Shown: piece after piece, positions 25,007-33,573 of the stretch | How the letters are laid out: each line of letters starts with the position of its first letter | Numbering within the stretch: the first letter of the stretch is position 1 | Assembly (NCBI RefSeq): GCF_026342435.1 | Contig: NZ_JAPEMT010000003.1 | Location: 434,001 to 498,000 of the forward strand | Source of the DNA: Streptomyces sp. NBC_00237 | Lineage (GTDB): Bacteria > Actinomycetota > Actinomycetes > Streptomycetales > Streptomycetaceae | Reading direction: 5' to 3' | DNA length: 64,000 nt | Position numbers and translations under genes: made by a program | The notes under the pieces: model-generated | Told to the model about the DNA's origin: nothing | The model's input: only the letters and a program-made list of their open reading frames with translations | Database searches by the model: none

Positions 25007-26488
25007 ATGGCGGAGGCTTCGGCGGCGCAGGCGGACCACGACCCGAGCTCCCCGGAGCCGCCGATGTCCGGCCCCCCGAGACCGCCGATGTCCGGTGCCC
25101 CGGGCTCGGCGGGAAGCGGTGTCCCGGGCTCGGCGGGAAGCGGTGCCGCGCCACGCGACCTGCGCCTCTTCTGGACCTCGAACACCGCCGACGCCCTCGG
25201 CAGCCAGACCTCCGGCGTGGTCCTTCCGCTCCTGCTGCTGGCCCTCGGGCATTCGCCCGCCTCGGTCGGCGTCGTGGTCGGCGTTTCGGCGGTCCTGGGC
25301 CTGGTCCTCGGACCGCTGGCGGCCGTGCCCGCCGACCGTGGAGCCCGTAAACCGGTGATGGTGTGGTCCGCGTGCGCGGCGGCCGTGGCCATGACGGTCG
25401 TGGCGGTCGCGGTCGCCACGGGGCGACCGCCTCTGGCGCTGGTGCTGGCCGGAGTGCTGGTCGAACGGTTCGCCACCGCCGTGTACGAGGCCGCCGCGCG
25501 CGGCACGGTCGCCATGCTCACCCCGCCGGAGGGCTACGCCCGTACTGTGGCCCGACTGGAGGTCGGGGAGCGGCTGGCCCTCGTCCTCGGCCCCGTGCTC
25601 GGGGGCGCCCTCTACCAACTGGGCCGCGCCTGGCCCTTCGCCGTCGACGCCCTGTCGTACGCGGTGACGGCCGTCTGCGTACGGTCGATGCGGGCCGACC
25701 TGCGTGCTCCGGGCGGCTCCGCCGGGCCGACGGGGAAGGGCCAGGCGCAACCGGCGGAGCCCCCTACGGAGGCCACCGCACCGGCCGTGCCCGGCCCGGC
25801 TCCCACCCGCTCCCGGTTCTCGCCCCGCGCCGAACTCGCCGCAGGACTGCGGCTCGTGGCCGACTCGGCGGTCCTGCGCCTCGTGCTCGTCTGGACCTCC
25901 GTCGTCAACGGAGTGCTGGCCGCGCTCTACTTCGGCGTTCTGCTCACCCTTCAGCAGGACGGGCACGGCGGCACCGCCACCGGAGCGGTTCTGGCCGTCG
26001 CGGGAGCCGCCGGAATCGGGGGAGCGCTGGCCGCCCCCGCGCTCGCCGTACGCATCGGAGCGGCCCGCAGCGTGCTGGCGGTGACCTGGCTCCTCGTACC
26101 GCTCACCGGGGCCCTGGCCGCGACCCGTTCGCCCTGGTGGCAGGCGGCTCTGTTCGGCGGGATCTGCCTGGTCATGCCCGTGGCCACCGTCGTGCTCCAG
26201 TCCCGGGCCATCGCCGCCGCCCCGGCGCACCTCCAGGCCAGGGCCGGGGCGGTCCTGGCCACCGGAGCGGGCGGGGCGGCAGCGCTCGGCCCCGCGACGG
26301 CGGGGGTGCTGGCCGAGGCGGGTGCGGCGTGGCCCCCGCTGGGCTGCGCTGCGGCGCTGCTCGCCCTGGCGGCGTACACCAGCCGGTCCCGCTCCCGCGC
26401 GCTCACGGGCGGTACGGCAGGGCAGCCGGAGAGCCGTACCGGCGGCGTGGCAGGGGCCGACGACGCCGGGACCGGGAGCCTCTCATGA
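25007..26488 (+). CDS. MFS exporter of the RiPP cluster
   Basis: A 493-residue major facilitator with about 12 membrane segments (for example SGVVLPLLLLALG, VGVVVGVSAVLGLVLGPLAA) and the loop motif PADRGARKP between helices 2 and 3. The EntS-like layout, lacking a binding protein, points to drug or peptide export. The cytoplasmic N-terminus carries a Pro/Ser/Gly repeat (PPMSG twice, then PGSAGSG twice). ATG 25007 follows GGAAGGGGG at 6 bases. The stop overlaps the peptidase start (ATGA), so it is the first gene of the RiPP operon and probably exports the mature peptide or confers self-protection. Confidence 0.92.
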   Translation: MAEASAAQADHDPSSPEPPMSGPPRPPMSGAPGSAGSGVPGSAGSGAAPRDLRLFWTSNTADALGSQTSGVVLPLLLLALGHSPASVGVVVGVSAVLGLVLGPLAAVPADRGARKPVMVWSACAAAVAMTVVAVAVATGRPPLALVLAGVLVERFATAVYEAAARGTVAMLTPPEGYARTVARLEVGERLALVLGPVLGGALYQLGRAWPFAVDALSYAVTAVCVRSMRADLRAPGGSAGPTGKGQAQPAEPPTEATAPAVPGPAPTRSRFSPRAELAAGLRLVADSAVLRLVLVWTSVVNGVLAALYFGVLLTLQQDGHGGTATGAVLAVAGAAGIGGALAAPALAVRIGAARSVLAVTWLLVPLTGALAATRSPWWQAALFGGICLVMPVATVVLQSRAIAAAPAHLQARAGAVLATGAGGAAALGPATAGVLAEAGAAWPPLGCAAALLALAAYTSRSRSRALTGGTAGQPESRTGGVAGADDAGTGSLS

Positions 26489-28422
26489 CCGCCCCCGCTC
26501 CCCGCTACCGCGTCTTTCGCGCGGCCCTCCCCGAGGTGTGCTCCCTCGACCCCACCCGCATGGCGTTCACCGCCGACGCGGACGGCCGCTGCGAGGTCTT
26601 CACCTGGGACACCGTCACCGCCACCGCACGCCAGGTCACCGACCGGCCGGGCGGCACCTTCCACTGCTCCGTCGACGCCGACGCCCACGTGTGGTGGTTC
26701 GAGGAGGACACGCACGGTTTCGGCCGGTGGCGGTTCCAGCCCTTCGAGGGCGGGCCGACGCACGACGGTCTGCGCGGGGTTCCCGTCGGCCAGGCGCGCG
26801 GACTCGCGGTCAGCGCCGGTGGGGCCGTGGCCCTCGCGCTGGGCGACGGGGAGGGCACCACCGTGTACGGCGGGCGGCGCGGCGGGCCCGCACGCCGGGT
26901 CACCCGGCTTCCGTACCACGCCAGCCTGACCGGCATCAGCACCGAAGGAGACCTCCTCGCGGTCGGAGGGCAGGCCCGTTCCCCGTACGCCGTGACCGTG
27001 TTCCGTACGTCGGACGGGGCCCGCGTCGCCCAACTCGGCGAAGAACGTGCGGCGTTGTGGTCGCTCGGTTTCACCTCTGCGGCGGGCCGCCGTGATCTGC
27101 TGCTCGTACGGGAGCACGCGGGCCGGTACCTCCTCGCCACCTGGCGGCCGGGCGAGCCCGTGCGCACGCACGCCTGGGCAGGCTTCGACACGGAGATCAC
27201 CGCGCGCTGGCGGCCGGACGGCCGCAGCGTACTGATCCGCCAGGACCGGCACGGGCGTAGCATCCTGCACCGCGCCGACCTCGACACCCGCACCCTCACC
27301 GTCCTGCCCACCGCCCCCGGCACCCTCCTGGACGCCGTCGAACACGCGGGCGGCGACCTCCACACGCTCTGGACCAGCACCGCCGAACCCCCGCGCGCCA
27401 CCTCCAGTGCGGGCACCCCGCTGCCCACCCTGCCGCGCCTGCCGGACCCCGTGCCCGGCGTGTCGTACGACGTGTGGACCCCGGGCGCGGACGGTGACCT
27501 GCACACCCTGGTCACGCTCCCGGAGGGGGCGCGCGGTCCCGTGCCCACGGTGTTCCTCGTGCACGGCGGGCCCGCCGACCACGACCGGGACGCCTACGAC
27601 GGCACCGTGCACTCCCTGGTCGCCTCCGGGTTCGGCGTCGCCCGCGTCAACTACCGGGGCTCCACCGGGTACGGGCCCGCCTGGCGGGCCGCGATGACCG
27701 AGGGCGTCGGCCTCACCCAGGTCGCCGACCTCGCCGCCGCCCGCGCCGACCTCGTCGAGCGAGGCTGGGCGGACCCCGACTCCCTCGCGCTGTGGGGCAC
27801 TTCGTGGGGCGGCTACCTCACCCTGCTCGCCCTCGGCGTCCGCCCCGGCCTCTGGCAGGCGGGGGTGGCCGTGAAACCCGTCGCCCACCTCGCCCGGGCC
27901 CACGCCACGACCACCCCCGCACTGCGCGCCCTCGACGAACGGCTCTTCGGCGGCACCCCCGACGAGCTGCCCGAGGCGTACGCGCGCAGTTCGCCCCACA
28001 CCTGGCTCCCGGACCTCCGGGCCCCTCTCCTGATCGTCGCGGCCCGGCACGACGCGAAGTGCCCGCCCGGTCAGATCGACGACTACGCGGCGGAGTTGAC
28101 GAAGCGTCAGAAGGAGCACGACCTCCTCTGGCTGGACACCGGTCACGACGGCTACGACGGCGCCGACCACGTCCTGGCCCTGCGCACGGCCGTCCTCTTC
28201 CTCGACCGCACCCTGCGGGGCTCCCGCACCCCGCGCGGCGACGGCGCTTCGCGAGGCCGTCCGCGCACCACCCCCACAGCATCCCCCGCCGCCCGGCGCG
28301 GGGAGTCCGGTCCCACGGAGCGCAAGCCCGTACCGGCCGGTGACAGCACATCGCACCACTCCACGGAGAGGACGACCCACCATGCAGAAGGACATCATCA
28401 ACAACGACCCGCTCGCGGGTGA
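26485..28422 (+). CDS. S9 family peptidase (prolyl oligopeptidase type)
   Basis: A 645-residue cytoplasmic serine peptidase. Residues about 1-340 form a beta-propeller-like region. Residues about 345-580 form the alpha/beta hydrolase domain with GTSWGG (Ser440), RHDAKCP (Asp523) and GHDGYDG (His554) as the catalytic triad. The last 65 residues are a low-complexity Arg/Thr/His tail. The start overlaps the exporter stop, and its 3' end overlaps the precursor by 41 bp. In a RiPP cluster this is the best candidate for leader removal, or for cutting after Pro in the precursor. POP-type enzymes also macrocyclise some peptides (established for plant and fungal systems), which is only a hypothesis here. 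Confidence 0.92.
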   Translation: MTAPAPRYRVFRAALPEVCSLDPTRMAFTADADGRCEVFTWDTVTATARQVTDRPGGTFHCSVDADAHVWWFEEDTHGFGRWRFQPFEGGPTHDGLRGVPVGQARGLAVSAGGAVALALGDGEGTTVYGGRRGGPARRVTRLPYHASLTGISTEGDLLAVGGQARSPYAVTVFRTSDGARVAQLGEERAALWSLGFTSAAGRRDLLLVREHAGRYLLATWRPGEPVRTHAWAGFDTEITARWRPDGRSVLIRQDRHGRSILHRADLDTRTLTVLPTAPGTLLDAVEHAGGDLHTLWTSTAEPPRATSSAGTPLPTLPRLPDPVPGVSYDVWTPGADGDLHTLVTLPEGARGPVPTVFLVHGGPADHDRDAYDGTVHSLVASGFGVARVNYRGSTGYGPAWRAAMTEGVGLTQVADLAAARADLVERGWADPDSLALWGTSWGGYLTLLALGVRPGLWQAGVAVKPVAHLARAHATTTPALRALDERLFGGTPDELPEAYARSSPHTWLPDLRAPLLIVAARHDAKCPPGQIDDYAAELTKRQKEHDLLWLDTGHDGYDGADHVLALRTAVLFLDRTLRGSRTPRGDGASRGRPRTTPTASPAARRGESGPTERKPVPAGDSTSHHSTERTTHHAEGHHQQRPARG

Positions 28423-28504
28423 CGAGGAGAACCGCAAGCCGAGCGTCGGCATCACCGTCACGGTTCCCTTCCGCAACACCGAAGAGGGTCAGGACGAGGA
28501 GTAG
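28382..28504 (+). CDS. Probable RiPP precursor peptide
   Basis: A 40-residue peptide. The leader-like part MQKDIINNDPLAGDEENR is acidic, the beta-branched segment KPSVGITVTVPFRN is the likely core, and the tail TEEGQDEE is strongly acidic. There is no Cys, so no lanthionine or sactionine can form. Pro residues are at 10, 20 and 29; cuts after 20 and 29 would release SVGITVTVP. The Shine-Dalgarno GGAGAGG is present, and the start lies inside the end of the peptidase gene. Evidence for a precursor is size, composition, and position between a peptidase and a RiPP-type radical SAM gene. I do not know a named family. Confidence 0.75.
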   Translation: MQKDIINNDPLAGDEENRKPSVGITVTVPFRNTEEGQDEE

Positions 28505-28568
28505 GCACTTCGCCGCTCCCGCACCTCGGAGTGGGCGACTCGCCACTCACGTACGTACGTACAGAGGA

Positions 28569-28598
28569 CCGGTCCGGGGCGTTCGCGCCCCGGACCGG
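28569..28598 (+). terminator. Intra-operon hairpin after the precursor (attenuator)
   Basis: A perfect 13-bp stem (28569-28581 with 28586-28598) closed by a TTCG tetraloop, 64 bases after the precursor stop and 34 before the radical SAM start. Precursor genes often have such a partial terminator so that peptide exceeds enzyme. A CGTACGTACGTAC run lies just before it. Confidence 0.7.
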
Positions 28599-28632
28599 CT
28601 CCACCCCTCCCCGCCCCCAAGGAGTGCTCCCC

Positions 28633-30582
28633 GTGCGTGTCCTGCTCGTCAATATGCCCTGGTCGCCCATCGACCTTCCGTCGCTCGCCCTGGGGATACT
28701 CAAACGCAGCGTCGACGAGCGCGTGCCCGGCGCGACGGCGACCGTCCTGCACGCCAACCTCGAATTCACCGACTGGATCACCGCCCGCACCGAGTTCACC
28801 GCCGACGACTACGAGTACTACGCCCTCTCCTCCTACTTCATGGGCTGCGGCGACTGGGTGTTCTCCTCCGCCCTGTACGACGACCCGGCCTGGCGGCAGA
28901 AGGAGTTCACCGAGACGATGCGGACCCGCCTGAACAAGGCCCGCATGAAGATGTCCCACGAACTCCACGCCGTCGTACCGGAGTTCGTCGACGAGATCGC
29001 CCGCCGCATCGTCGCCGAGAACCCCGACGTCGTCGGCTTCACCTCCACCTTCCAGCAGAACACCGCGGCGCTGGCCGCCGCCAAGCACGTCAAGCGGCTC
29101 GCCCCGCACATCAAGACCGTCATCGGCGGTGCCAACTGCGACGCCGAACAGGGCGCCGCCCTGCACCGCAACTTCGACTTCGTGGACTTCGTCGTACGCG
29201 GCGAGGGCGAGGCGGCCTTCCCCCAGCTGCTCACCGCGCTCAGCGAGGACGGCGACCTGAGCAAGGTCTCGGGCCTGTGCCGCCGCGCCGACGACGGGGA
29301 GTCCGTACCGAACGCCATGGCCACCAGCCCGCTGCCGCCCGCCACGATCCTGCCGCCCGACTACAGCGGCTACTTCGAACGCCTCGCCGCCTCCGTCGCC
29401 CGCAACTGGGTCGAGCCCAAACTCGTCGTCGAGGGCGCGCGCGGCTGCTGGTGGGGCGAGAAGCACCACTGCACGTTCTGCGGACTCAACGGCTCCTTCA
29501 TGCAGTTCCGCAGCAAGAGCCCCGACGTCTTCTACGACGAGATCATGGACCTGGCCCGCACGCACAAGGTCCTCGACATGTACGTCGTCGACAACATCCT
29601 CGACATGGGCTACCTCAACACCGTGCTGCCCCGCATCATCGACAGCGGCTACGACCTGCGCCTGCACATCGAGATCAAGGCCAACATGCGCCGCAGCCAG
29701 CTGCGCACCCTCTCCGACGCGGGCCTCATCTACGTCCAGCCCGGCATCGAGAGCCTCAACAACCGCGTCCTGGACCTCATGGACAAGGGCGTCAGCGGCT
29801 GCCAGAACGTCCGCATGCTCCGGGACGGAGCCGAGACCGGGCTCTCCGTCTCCTGGAACTACCTCCACGGCTTCCCCGGCGAGAGCGCCGAGGACTACGA
29901 CGGCGTCATCGGCCAGATCGCCGCCCTCGAACACCTCGACCCGCCCGTCGACCTCTCCGCCCGCATCGCCATCGAACGCTTCAGCCCGTACTTCAACCGC
30001 CCCGAACTCGGCTTCGACGGCCTGCGCCCCGAAGCCCACTACCGCTTCACCTACGACCTCCCGGAACGGGAGTTGTACGACCTGGCGTACGTCTTCGAGG
30101 CCCCCGAACGCGGCATCGGCGAACCCACCGTGTCCGCCCTCAACGACGTCCTCGCCCTCTGGAAGAAGCACCACGCGGACGCCCGCCTCACCCACACCGA
30201 CCTCGGTGAGCGCATCGTCCTGGTCAGCAGGCGGCGCGCCTTCGACTGGCACACGAAAGAACTCACCGACCCCTTCGAGATCGCCCTCTTCCGCCTCCTG
30301 GACCAGCCGCACGCCCCCGCCGCCCTCCTGCGCAAGGCGACCGCACGCGTACGGGACCACGACCGCACCGAGGCCGACGTCGAAGCACTCCTCAGCGAGT
30401 GGGTGCGCCTCGGCCTGGTCTTCACCGACGCAGGACAGTACGTCCACCTCGCCCCGGCAGCCGTCAACGAAGACCTCCTGCGCCTGGACTTCATGCGCCA
30501 CCGGCACACGGTCCCGGCACCGGACGCGGACCAGGGCCCCGAGCGGGACCCGGCACCGGACCTCACCCCCGCACTGGCCTGA
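28633..30582 (+). CDS. Cobalamin-binding radical SAM RiPP maturase (C-methyltransferase type)
   Basis: A 649-residue enzyme. Residues about 1-210 are a B12-binding domain (VRVLLVNMPWSPIDLPSLAL; VGFTSTFQQNTAALAAAK; VIGGANCDAEQG). The radical SAM core starts with C272-x7-C280-x2-C283 in GCWWGEKHHCTFCGLNG, a spacing characteristic, as I recall, of the TIGR03975 'rSAM_ocin_1' RiPP maturase group rather than CxxxCxxC. The C-terminal 170 residues are a further domain seen in that group. It would use SAM and methylcobalamin to C-methylate unactivated carbons of the precursor. GTG 28633 has AAGGAG 8 bases upstream. Confidence 0.93.
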   Translation: MRVLLVNMPWSPIDLPSLALGILKRSVDERVPGATATVLHANLEFTDWITARTEFTADDYEYYALSSYFMGCGDWVFSSALYDDPAWRQKEFTETMRTRLNKARMKMSHELHAVVPEFVDEIARRIVAENPDVVGFTSTFQQNTAALAAAKHVKRLAPHIKTVIGGANCDAEQGAALHRNFDFVDFVVRGEGEAAFPQLLTALSEDGDLSKVSGLCRRADDGESVPNAMATSPLPPATILPPDYSGYFERLAASVARNWVEPKLVVEGARGCWWGEKHHCTFCGLNGSFMQFRSKSPDVFYDEIMDLARTHKVLDMYVVDNILDMGYLNTVLPRIIDSGYDLRLHIEIKANMRRSQLRTLSDAGLIYVQPGIESLNNRVLDLMDKGVSGCQNVRMLRDGAETGLSVSWNYLHGFPGESAEDYDGVIGQIAALEHLDPPVDLSARIAIERFSPYFNRPELGFDGLRPEAHYRFTYDLPERELYDLAYVFEAPERGIGEPTVSALNDVLALWKKHHADARLTHTDLGERIVLVSRRRAFDWHTKELTDPFEIALFRLLDQPHAPAALLRKATARVRDHDRTEADVEALLSEWVRLGLVFTDAGQYVHLAPAAVNEDLLRLDFMRHRHTVPAPDADQGPERDPAPDLTPALA

Positions 30583-30622
30583 CCGAGCCCGCCCGCCGAC
30601 CCGAGACGGAAAGACCGCCGCC

Positions 30623-31303
30623 ATGGACACAGCCCTCGCCCCCGCCGAAGCAGCCTCCCCCCTCGCCGTCACCGCCTGGCGCGACTACGACGAAGTCGCC
30701 TGCGCCCTTCCCGGAATGCTCCTGGGCGACCTCGAACTGACCGGCCCCATCGCCGAGGAGGCCGACCGGCTCTGGGAGAGCGGAGCCCGACGGGTCCGGC
30801 TCGCCGAGCCCGTCGACCTCACCGCGACCGACGGCCTCGCCGCCGCCCGCCGCACCGTACGGGCGCTCAGCCTGGTCCGCGACCTCACCGCCCGTGCCGT
30901 ACTCGTCGAATGGGACCTGCGCCTGGACCCCGCCCGCCCCGAAGACCCGCTCGTCCTCAGCCACCTCCAGCCGCCCCGCACCCTGCACGGCCATCCCGAC
31001 GCCCAGGCCGCGCTGGCCACCTGGCGCGGTGGCCACTACCTGGGCAAGTGCCTGTGGCGCAACGGCCCCGGCTTCTTCCAGATCCGCGACCGCCGCTGGG
31101 GCAACCTCCAGCGCTTCACCGCGGACGAGCCGCACTACCGCACCGCCGTCGACGCGCTCGCCTACGGAGCCCCGCAGCAGGACGTGCCCCGGGACGCGCT
31201 CGACGACTTCACCGGGGAACGCCTCGTCCTCCATCTGGGCCCGCTGGCCTGGTGGGTTCCCTACCGGGTGAGCCGGTGGACCCAGGAGGCCATGGCGATC
31301 TGA
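30623..31303 (+). CDS. DUF5825-type protein of the RiPP cluster
   Basis: A 226-residue soluble protein (MDTALAPAEAASPLAVTAWR). It has a central LVEWDLRLDPARPEDPLVLS and a conserved-looking segment HYLGKCLWRNGPGFFQIRDR, then GERLVLHLGPLAWWVPYRVS. As I recall, proteins of this kind (DUF5825) occur next to RiPP-type B12 radical SAM enzymes. The role is unknown; it could bind the precursor or assist the maturase. ATG 30623 has GGAAAG upstream, 40 bp after the maturase stop, so it is the last gene of the operon. Confidence 0.82.
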   Translation: MDTALAPAEAASPLAVTAWRDYDEVACALPGMLLGDLELTGPIAEEADRLWESGARRVRLAEPVDLTATDGLAAARRTVRALSLVRDLTARAVLVEWDLRLDPARPEDPLVLSHLQPPRTLHGHPDAQAALATWRGGHYLGKCLWRNGPGFFQIRDRRWGNLQRFTADEPHYRTAVDALAYGAPQQDVPRDALDDFTGERLVLHLGPLAWWVPYRVSRWTQEAMAI

Positions 31304-31340
31304 CGTGGCGGCGGGAGGTCTCGCCCCCGCGGCGGCACGG

Positions 31341-32984
31341 TCACAGGGCGACGTGCAGTGCGCAGGTGTCGTCGTGGCGGGAGTCGGGACCGACCAGCGC
31401 GTCCAGGATGCGGGTGTCTCCCGCGTGGTCCGCGGCGGAGCGGGCGAGGCGGGCGAGGCCCTCGTAGACGTCGCGGCCCGGCACCTCGACCAGGCCGTCG
31501 GTGAAGAGCAACAGGTGGTCGCCGGGCAGCAGTTGGAGGGTGGCCTCCTCGTAGACGGGCGCCGCCATGGCACCGAGCAGGATGCCCCGGGGGACCGGCA
31601 GATAGCGGGGCTGGCCCTCGCGCAGCAGCAGCGGCGGCAAGTGCCCAGCCTGCACCCAGGTGAGCCGGGCGGTGGCGGGATCGTACCGGCCCATGATCAT
31701 CGTGGCGGTGCCGTAGTTCCGCCCGGCGGTGTGCAGCAGCAGGGTGTTGAGGCGGGTGAGGATCTCGGGCAGGGGCGTGCCGGTGATGGCCATGGCCTTG
31801 GCGGTGAAGCGCAACTGGGCCATGGTGGCGACCGCGTCCAGCCCGTGCCCCGCGACGTCCCCGACGACCAACAGGGCGCTGCCGTCCGGGAGTTCGATGG
31901 CGCTGTACCAGTCGCCCCCCACGTTCAGACCCTCCTGCAAGGGGTGGTACGCCACGTCCACCGTCAGTCCTGACAGGCGCAGGGACTGCTGCGGCAGCGG
32001 GAGCAGGGCGTGCTGGAGGCGGGCGGCGAGGTCCTTCTCGGCGGCCAGCAGACTGCGCTGGGCGGAGGCCGCCTGCTGGTGCTCCAGCACTTCCTGCGCG
32101 GCCCGGTTCAGTCCGGTGCGGTCCTGGAAGAAGCCGTGGACCTCCACGGGTACGTCGTCCACGTCGAGTTCCGCCTCCGCGACGATGCGTACGTGCCGCA
32201 ATTCGCCGTCGGGTGTGGTGATGCGAAACGAGTGGTCGACGGGGTCGCCCCCGCTCAGCAACTGCCGCACGGTCTCGCCCACCCCGGGGCGGTCCTCCGG
32301 GAGCGCCTGGGAGGAAAGCTCCTCCAGCGTCATCGGGCCCAGCGCCCGGTCACGGCCGAAGACCGCGAAGACCTCGTCCGACCAGGTGATCTCGTTGAGC
32401 ACCAGGTCCCAGTCGGCCCACCCCATCCCGCCCAGACGCTGCATCACCGCCAGGCGGCGCTGCTCGCGCTCGCCGGTGTCCAGCCGCACCCAGGAGACGA
32501 TCAGCCCGCCGTGGCAGGCCGCCGCACGCACGGCGAAGCGCGACCGGCGCGGTATTCCGGCGAGCGCCTCCTCGTACTCGAACGGCTCCCCATCGTAGCG
32601 GCCGCCGCCTTCCAGCACCGCGAGGTACCCGCGCCACACGTCGCTGTCCGCGACCGTCGGGTACGTCTCCAGGACGCTGAGGCCGACCATCTCCTTGCCC
32701 CGGCGGCCGCCGATGTCGACCGCATCGGGTGAAGCGGCCACCACCCGGAAGTCCACGACCGCGCTGTCGGGCCCGTACACCGGCATCAGGAACGTGGCGG
32801 AGCCGGGCAGAGCGTTCAGGACCTCCTGCACCGCGGACACCGACACGGCGAGCGACTGGCCGTCGTCCCCCACGGGTCGCCGGGGCACGACGTAGTGGCT
32901 GGTGGACAAGACGGGGGTGCCGTCCACGTCCCCACAGCCTTCGCCACTCGGTGGAGCCTCTCCCAGCTCATCGCGGTCAGTCAT
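31341..32984 (-). CDS. PAS domain-containing SpoIIE-type phosphatase
   Basis: A 547-residue signalling protein. Residues about 45-290 contain two PAS-like regions (VQEVLNALPGSATFLMPVYG; ADWDLVLNEITWSDEVFAVF, then HSFRITTPDGELRHVRIVAE, a PAC-like segment). A coiled-coil linker (EVLEHQQAASAQRSLLAAEK) leads to the PP2C/SpoIIE domain with LQHALLPLPQQ, GLNVGGDWYSAIEL, VVGDVAGHGLDA and DDTCALHVAL. It probably controls an anti-sigma antagonist in response to a small ligand or redox cue. It is convergent with the RiPP operon and not obviously part of it. Confidence 0.93.
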   Translation of the reverse strand: MTDRDELGEAPPSGEGCGDVDGTPVLSTSHYVVPRRPVGDDGQSLAVSVSAVQEVLNALPGSATFLMPVYGPDSAVVDFRVVAASPDAVDIGGRRGKEMVGLSVLETYPTVADSDVWRGYLAVLEGGGRYDGEPFEYEEALAGIPRRSRFAVRAAACHGGLIVSWVRLDTGEREQRRLAVMQRLGGMGWADWDLVLNEITWSDEVFAVFGRDRALGPMTLEELSSQALPEDRPGVGETVRQLLSGGDPVDHSFRITTPDGELRHVRIVAEAELDVDDVPVEVHGFFQDRTGLNRAAQEVLEHQQAASAQRSLLAAEKDLAARLQHALLPLPQQSLRLSGLTVDVAYHPLQEGLNVGGDWYSAIELPDGSALLVVGDVAGHGLDAVATMAQLRFTAKAMAITGTPLPEILTRLNTLLLHTAGRNYGTATMIMGRYDPATARLTWVQAGHLPPLLLREGQPRYLPVPRGILLGAMAAPVYEEATLQLLPGDHLLLFTDGLVEVPGRDVYEGLARLARSAADHAGDTRILDALVGPDSRHDDTCALHVAL

Positions 32985-33077
32985 GCCCTGAGCATGGCAC
33001 GCCGCGCGACGATGATTCAGCTCTTGTGCGGGGGCATCGCGCAGGCCCCGCCGGACCTTGCTGGCGACGCCCCCATT

Positions 33078-33563
33078 TCACCCGGTTCGCTCGGCCTCGG
33101 CGATCCAGTCCTCCAATTGCTCGACGGTCGTGGACGGGTCGGCGACCAGCGTGGCGAGCTGGTCGTCGGCGGAGTGGAGCGTGGCGAGGGCGGGGCAGCG
33201 GTGGCAGGCGTCCACTCCGGTCTGGTTCCACCACTTGCAGCGCGGACGGAGGTGGCAGCGCGGCACGGCTCCGCTGTCACGCGGGGTCGGCAGGGTCTGG
33301 ATGCGCCGGATCAGGCCGCAGTCGTCTCCCACCCGGTTCGCGCAGGCGGGCGTGCAGTGCGAGGCGAATCGAAGGATCCGGCTCGGTGCGATGCCTGCGG
33401 GGATGCTCGACAGCACGTCCGCCGCGGGCACCGGTTCGTCGAGGTAGACGACCTGGCCGTGCTCGCCCGATCTGACGCCCAGGACGAGGGACTCGGGACG
33501 GTGGGCGTCCCCGCTGGGACACCAGTTGACGTGGTCTTCGCCGTGATCGTCCACGGTAGGCAC
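33078..33563 (-). CDS. Cys-rich protein of unknown function
   Basis: A 161-residue cytoplasmic protein with nine Cys, eight clustered in the centre: SHCTPACANRVGDDCGL, VPRCHLRPRCKWWNQ and DACHRCPALATL. The spacing (Cx3C, Cx5C, Cx2C) suits Zn or Fe-S binding. I do not recognise the family. The start is 10 bases after the stop of the small exported peptide gene upstream on the same strand, so the two are an operon. The C-terminus (LATLVADPSTTVEQLEDWIA) looks like a helix that could bind a partner. Confidence 0.78.
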   Translation of the reverse strand: MPTVDDHGEDHVNWCPSGDAHRPESLVLGVRSGEHGQVVYLDEPVPAADVLSSIPAGIAPSRILRFASHCTPACANRVGDDCGLIRRIQTLPTPRDSGAVPRCHLRPRCKWWNQTGVDACHRCPALATLHSADDQLATLVADPSTTVEQLEDWIAEAERTG

Positions 33564-33573
33564 CTCCCTACGG

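Noticed and set aside
24874..25521. Minus-strand open frame antisense to the MFS exporter, ending in SRFVQEIAERAKERKRAGA
   Set aside because: It is the shadow of the exporter gene; the natural-looking end lies in the leader region and there is no ribosome site or independent start.
28489..30672. Long minus-strand frame (over 700 codons) opposite the radical SAM gene
   Set aside because: Typical antisense shadow in high-GC DNA; the plus strand has the radical SAM motifs and correct ribosome site.
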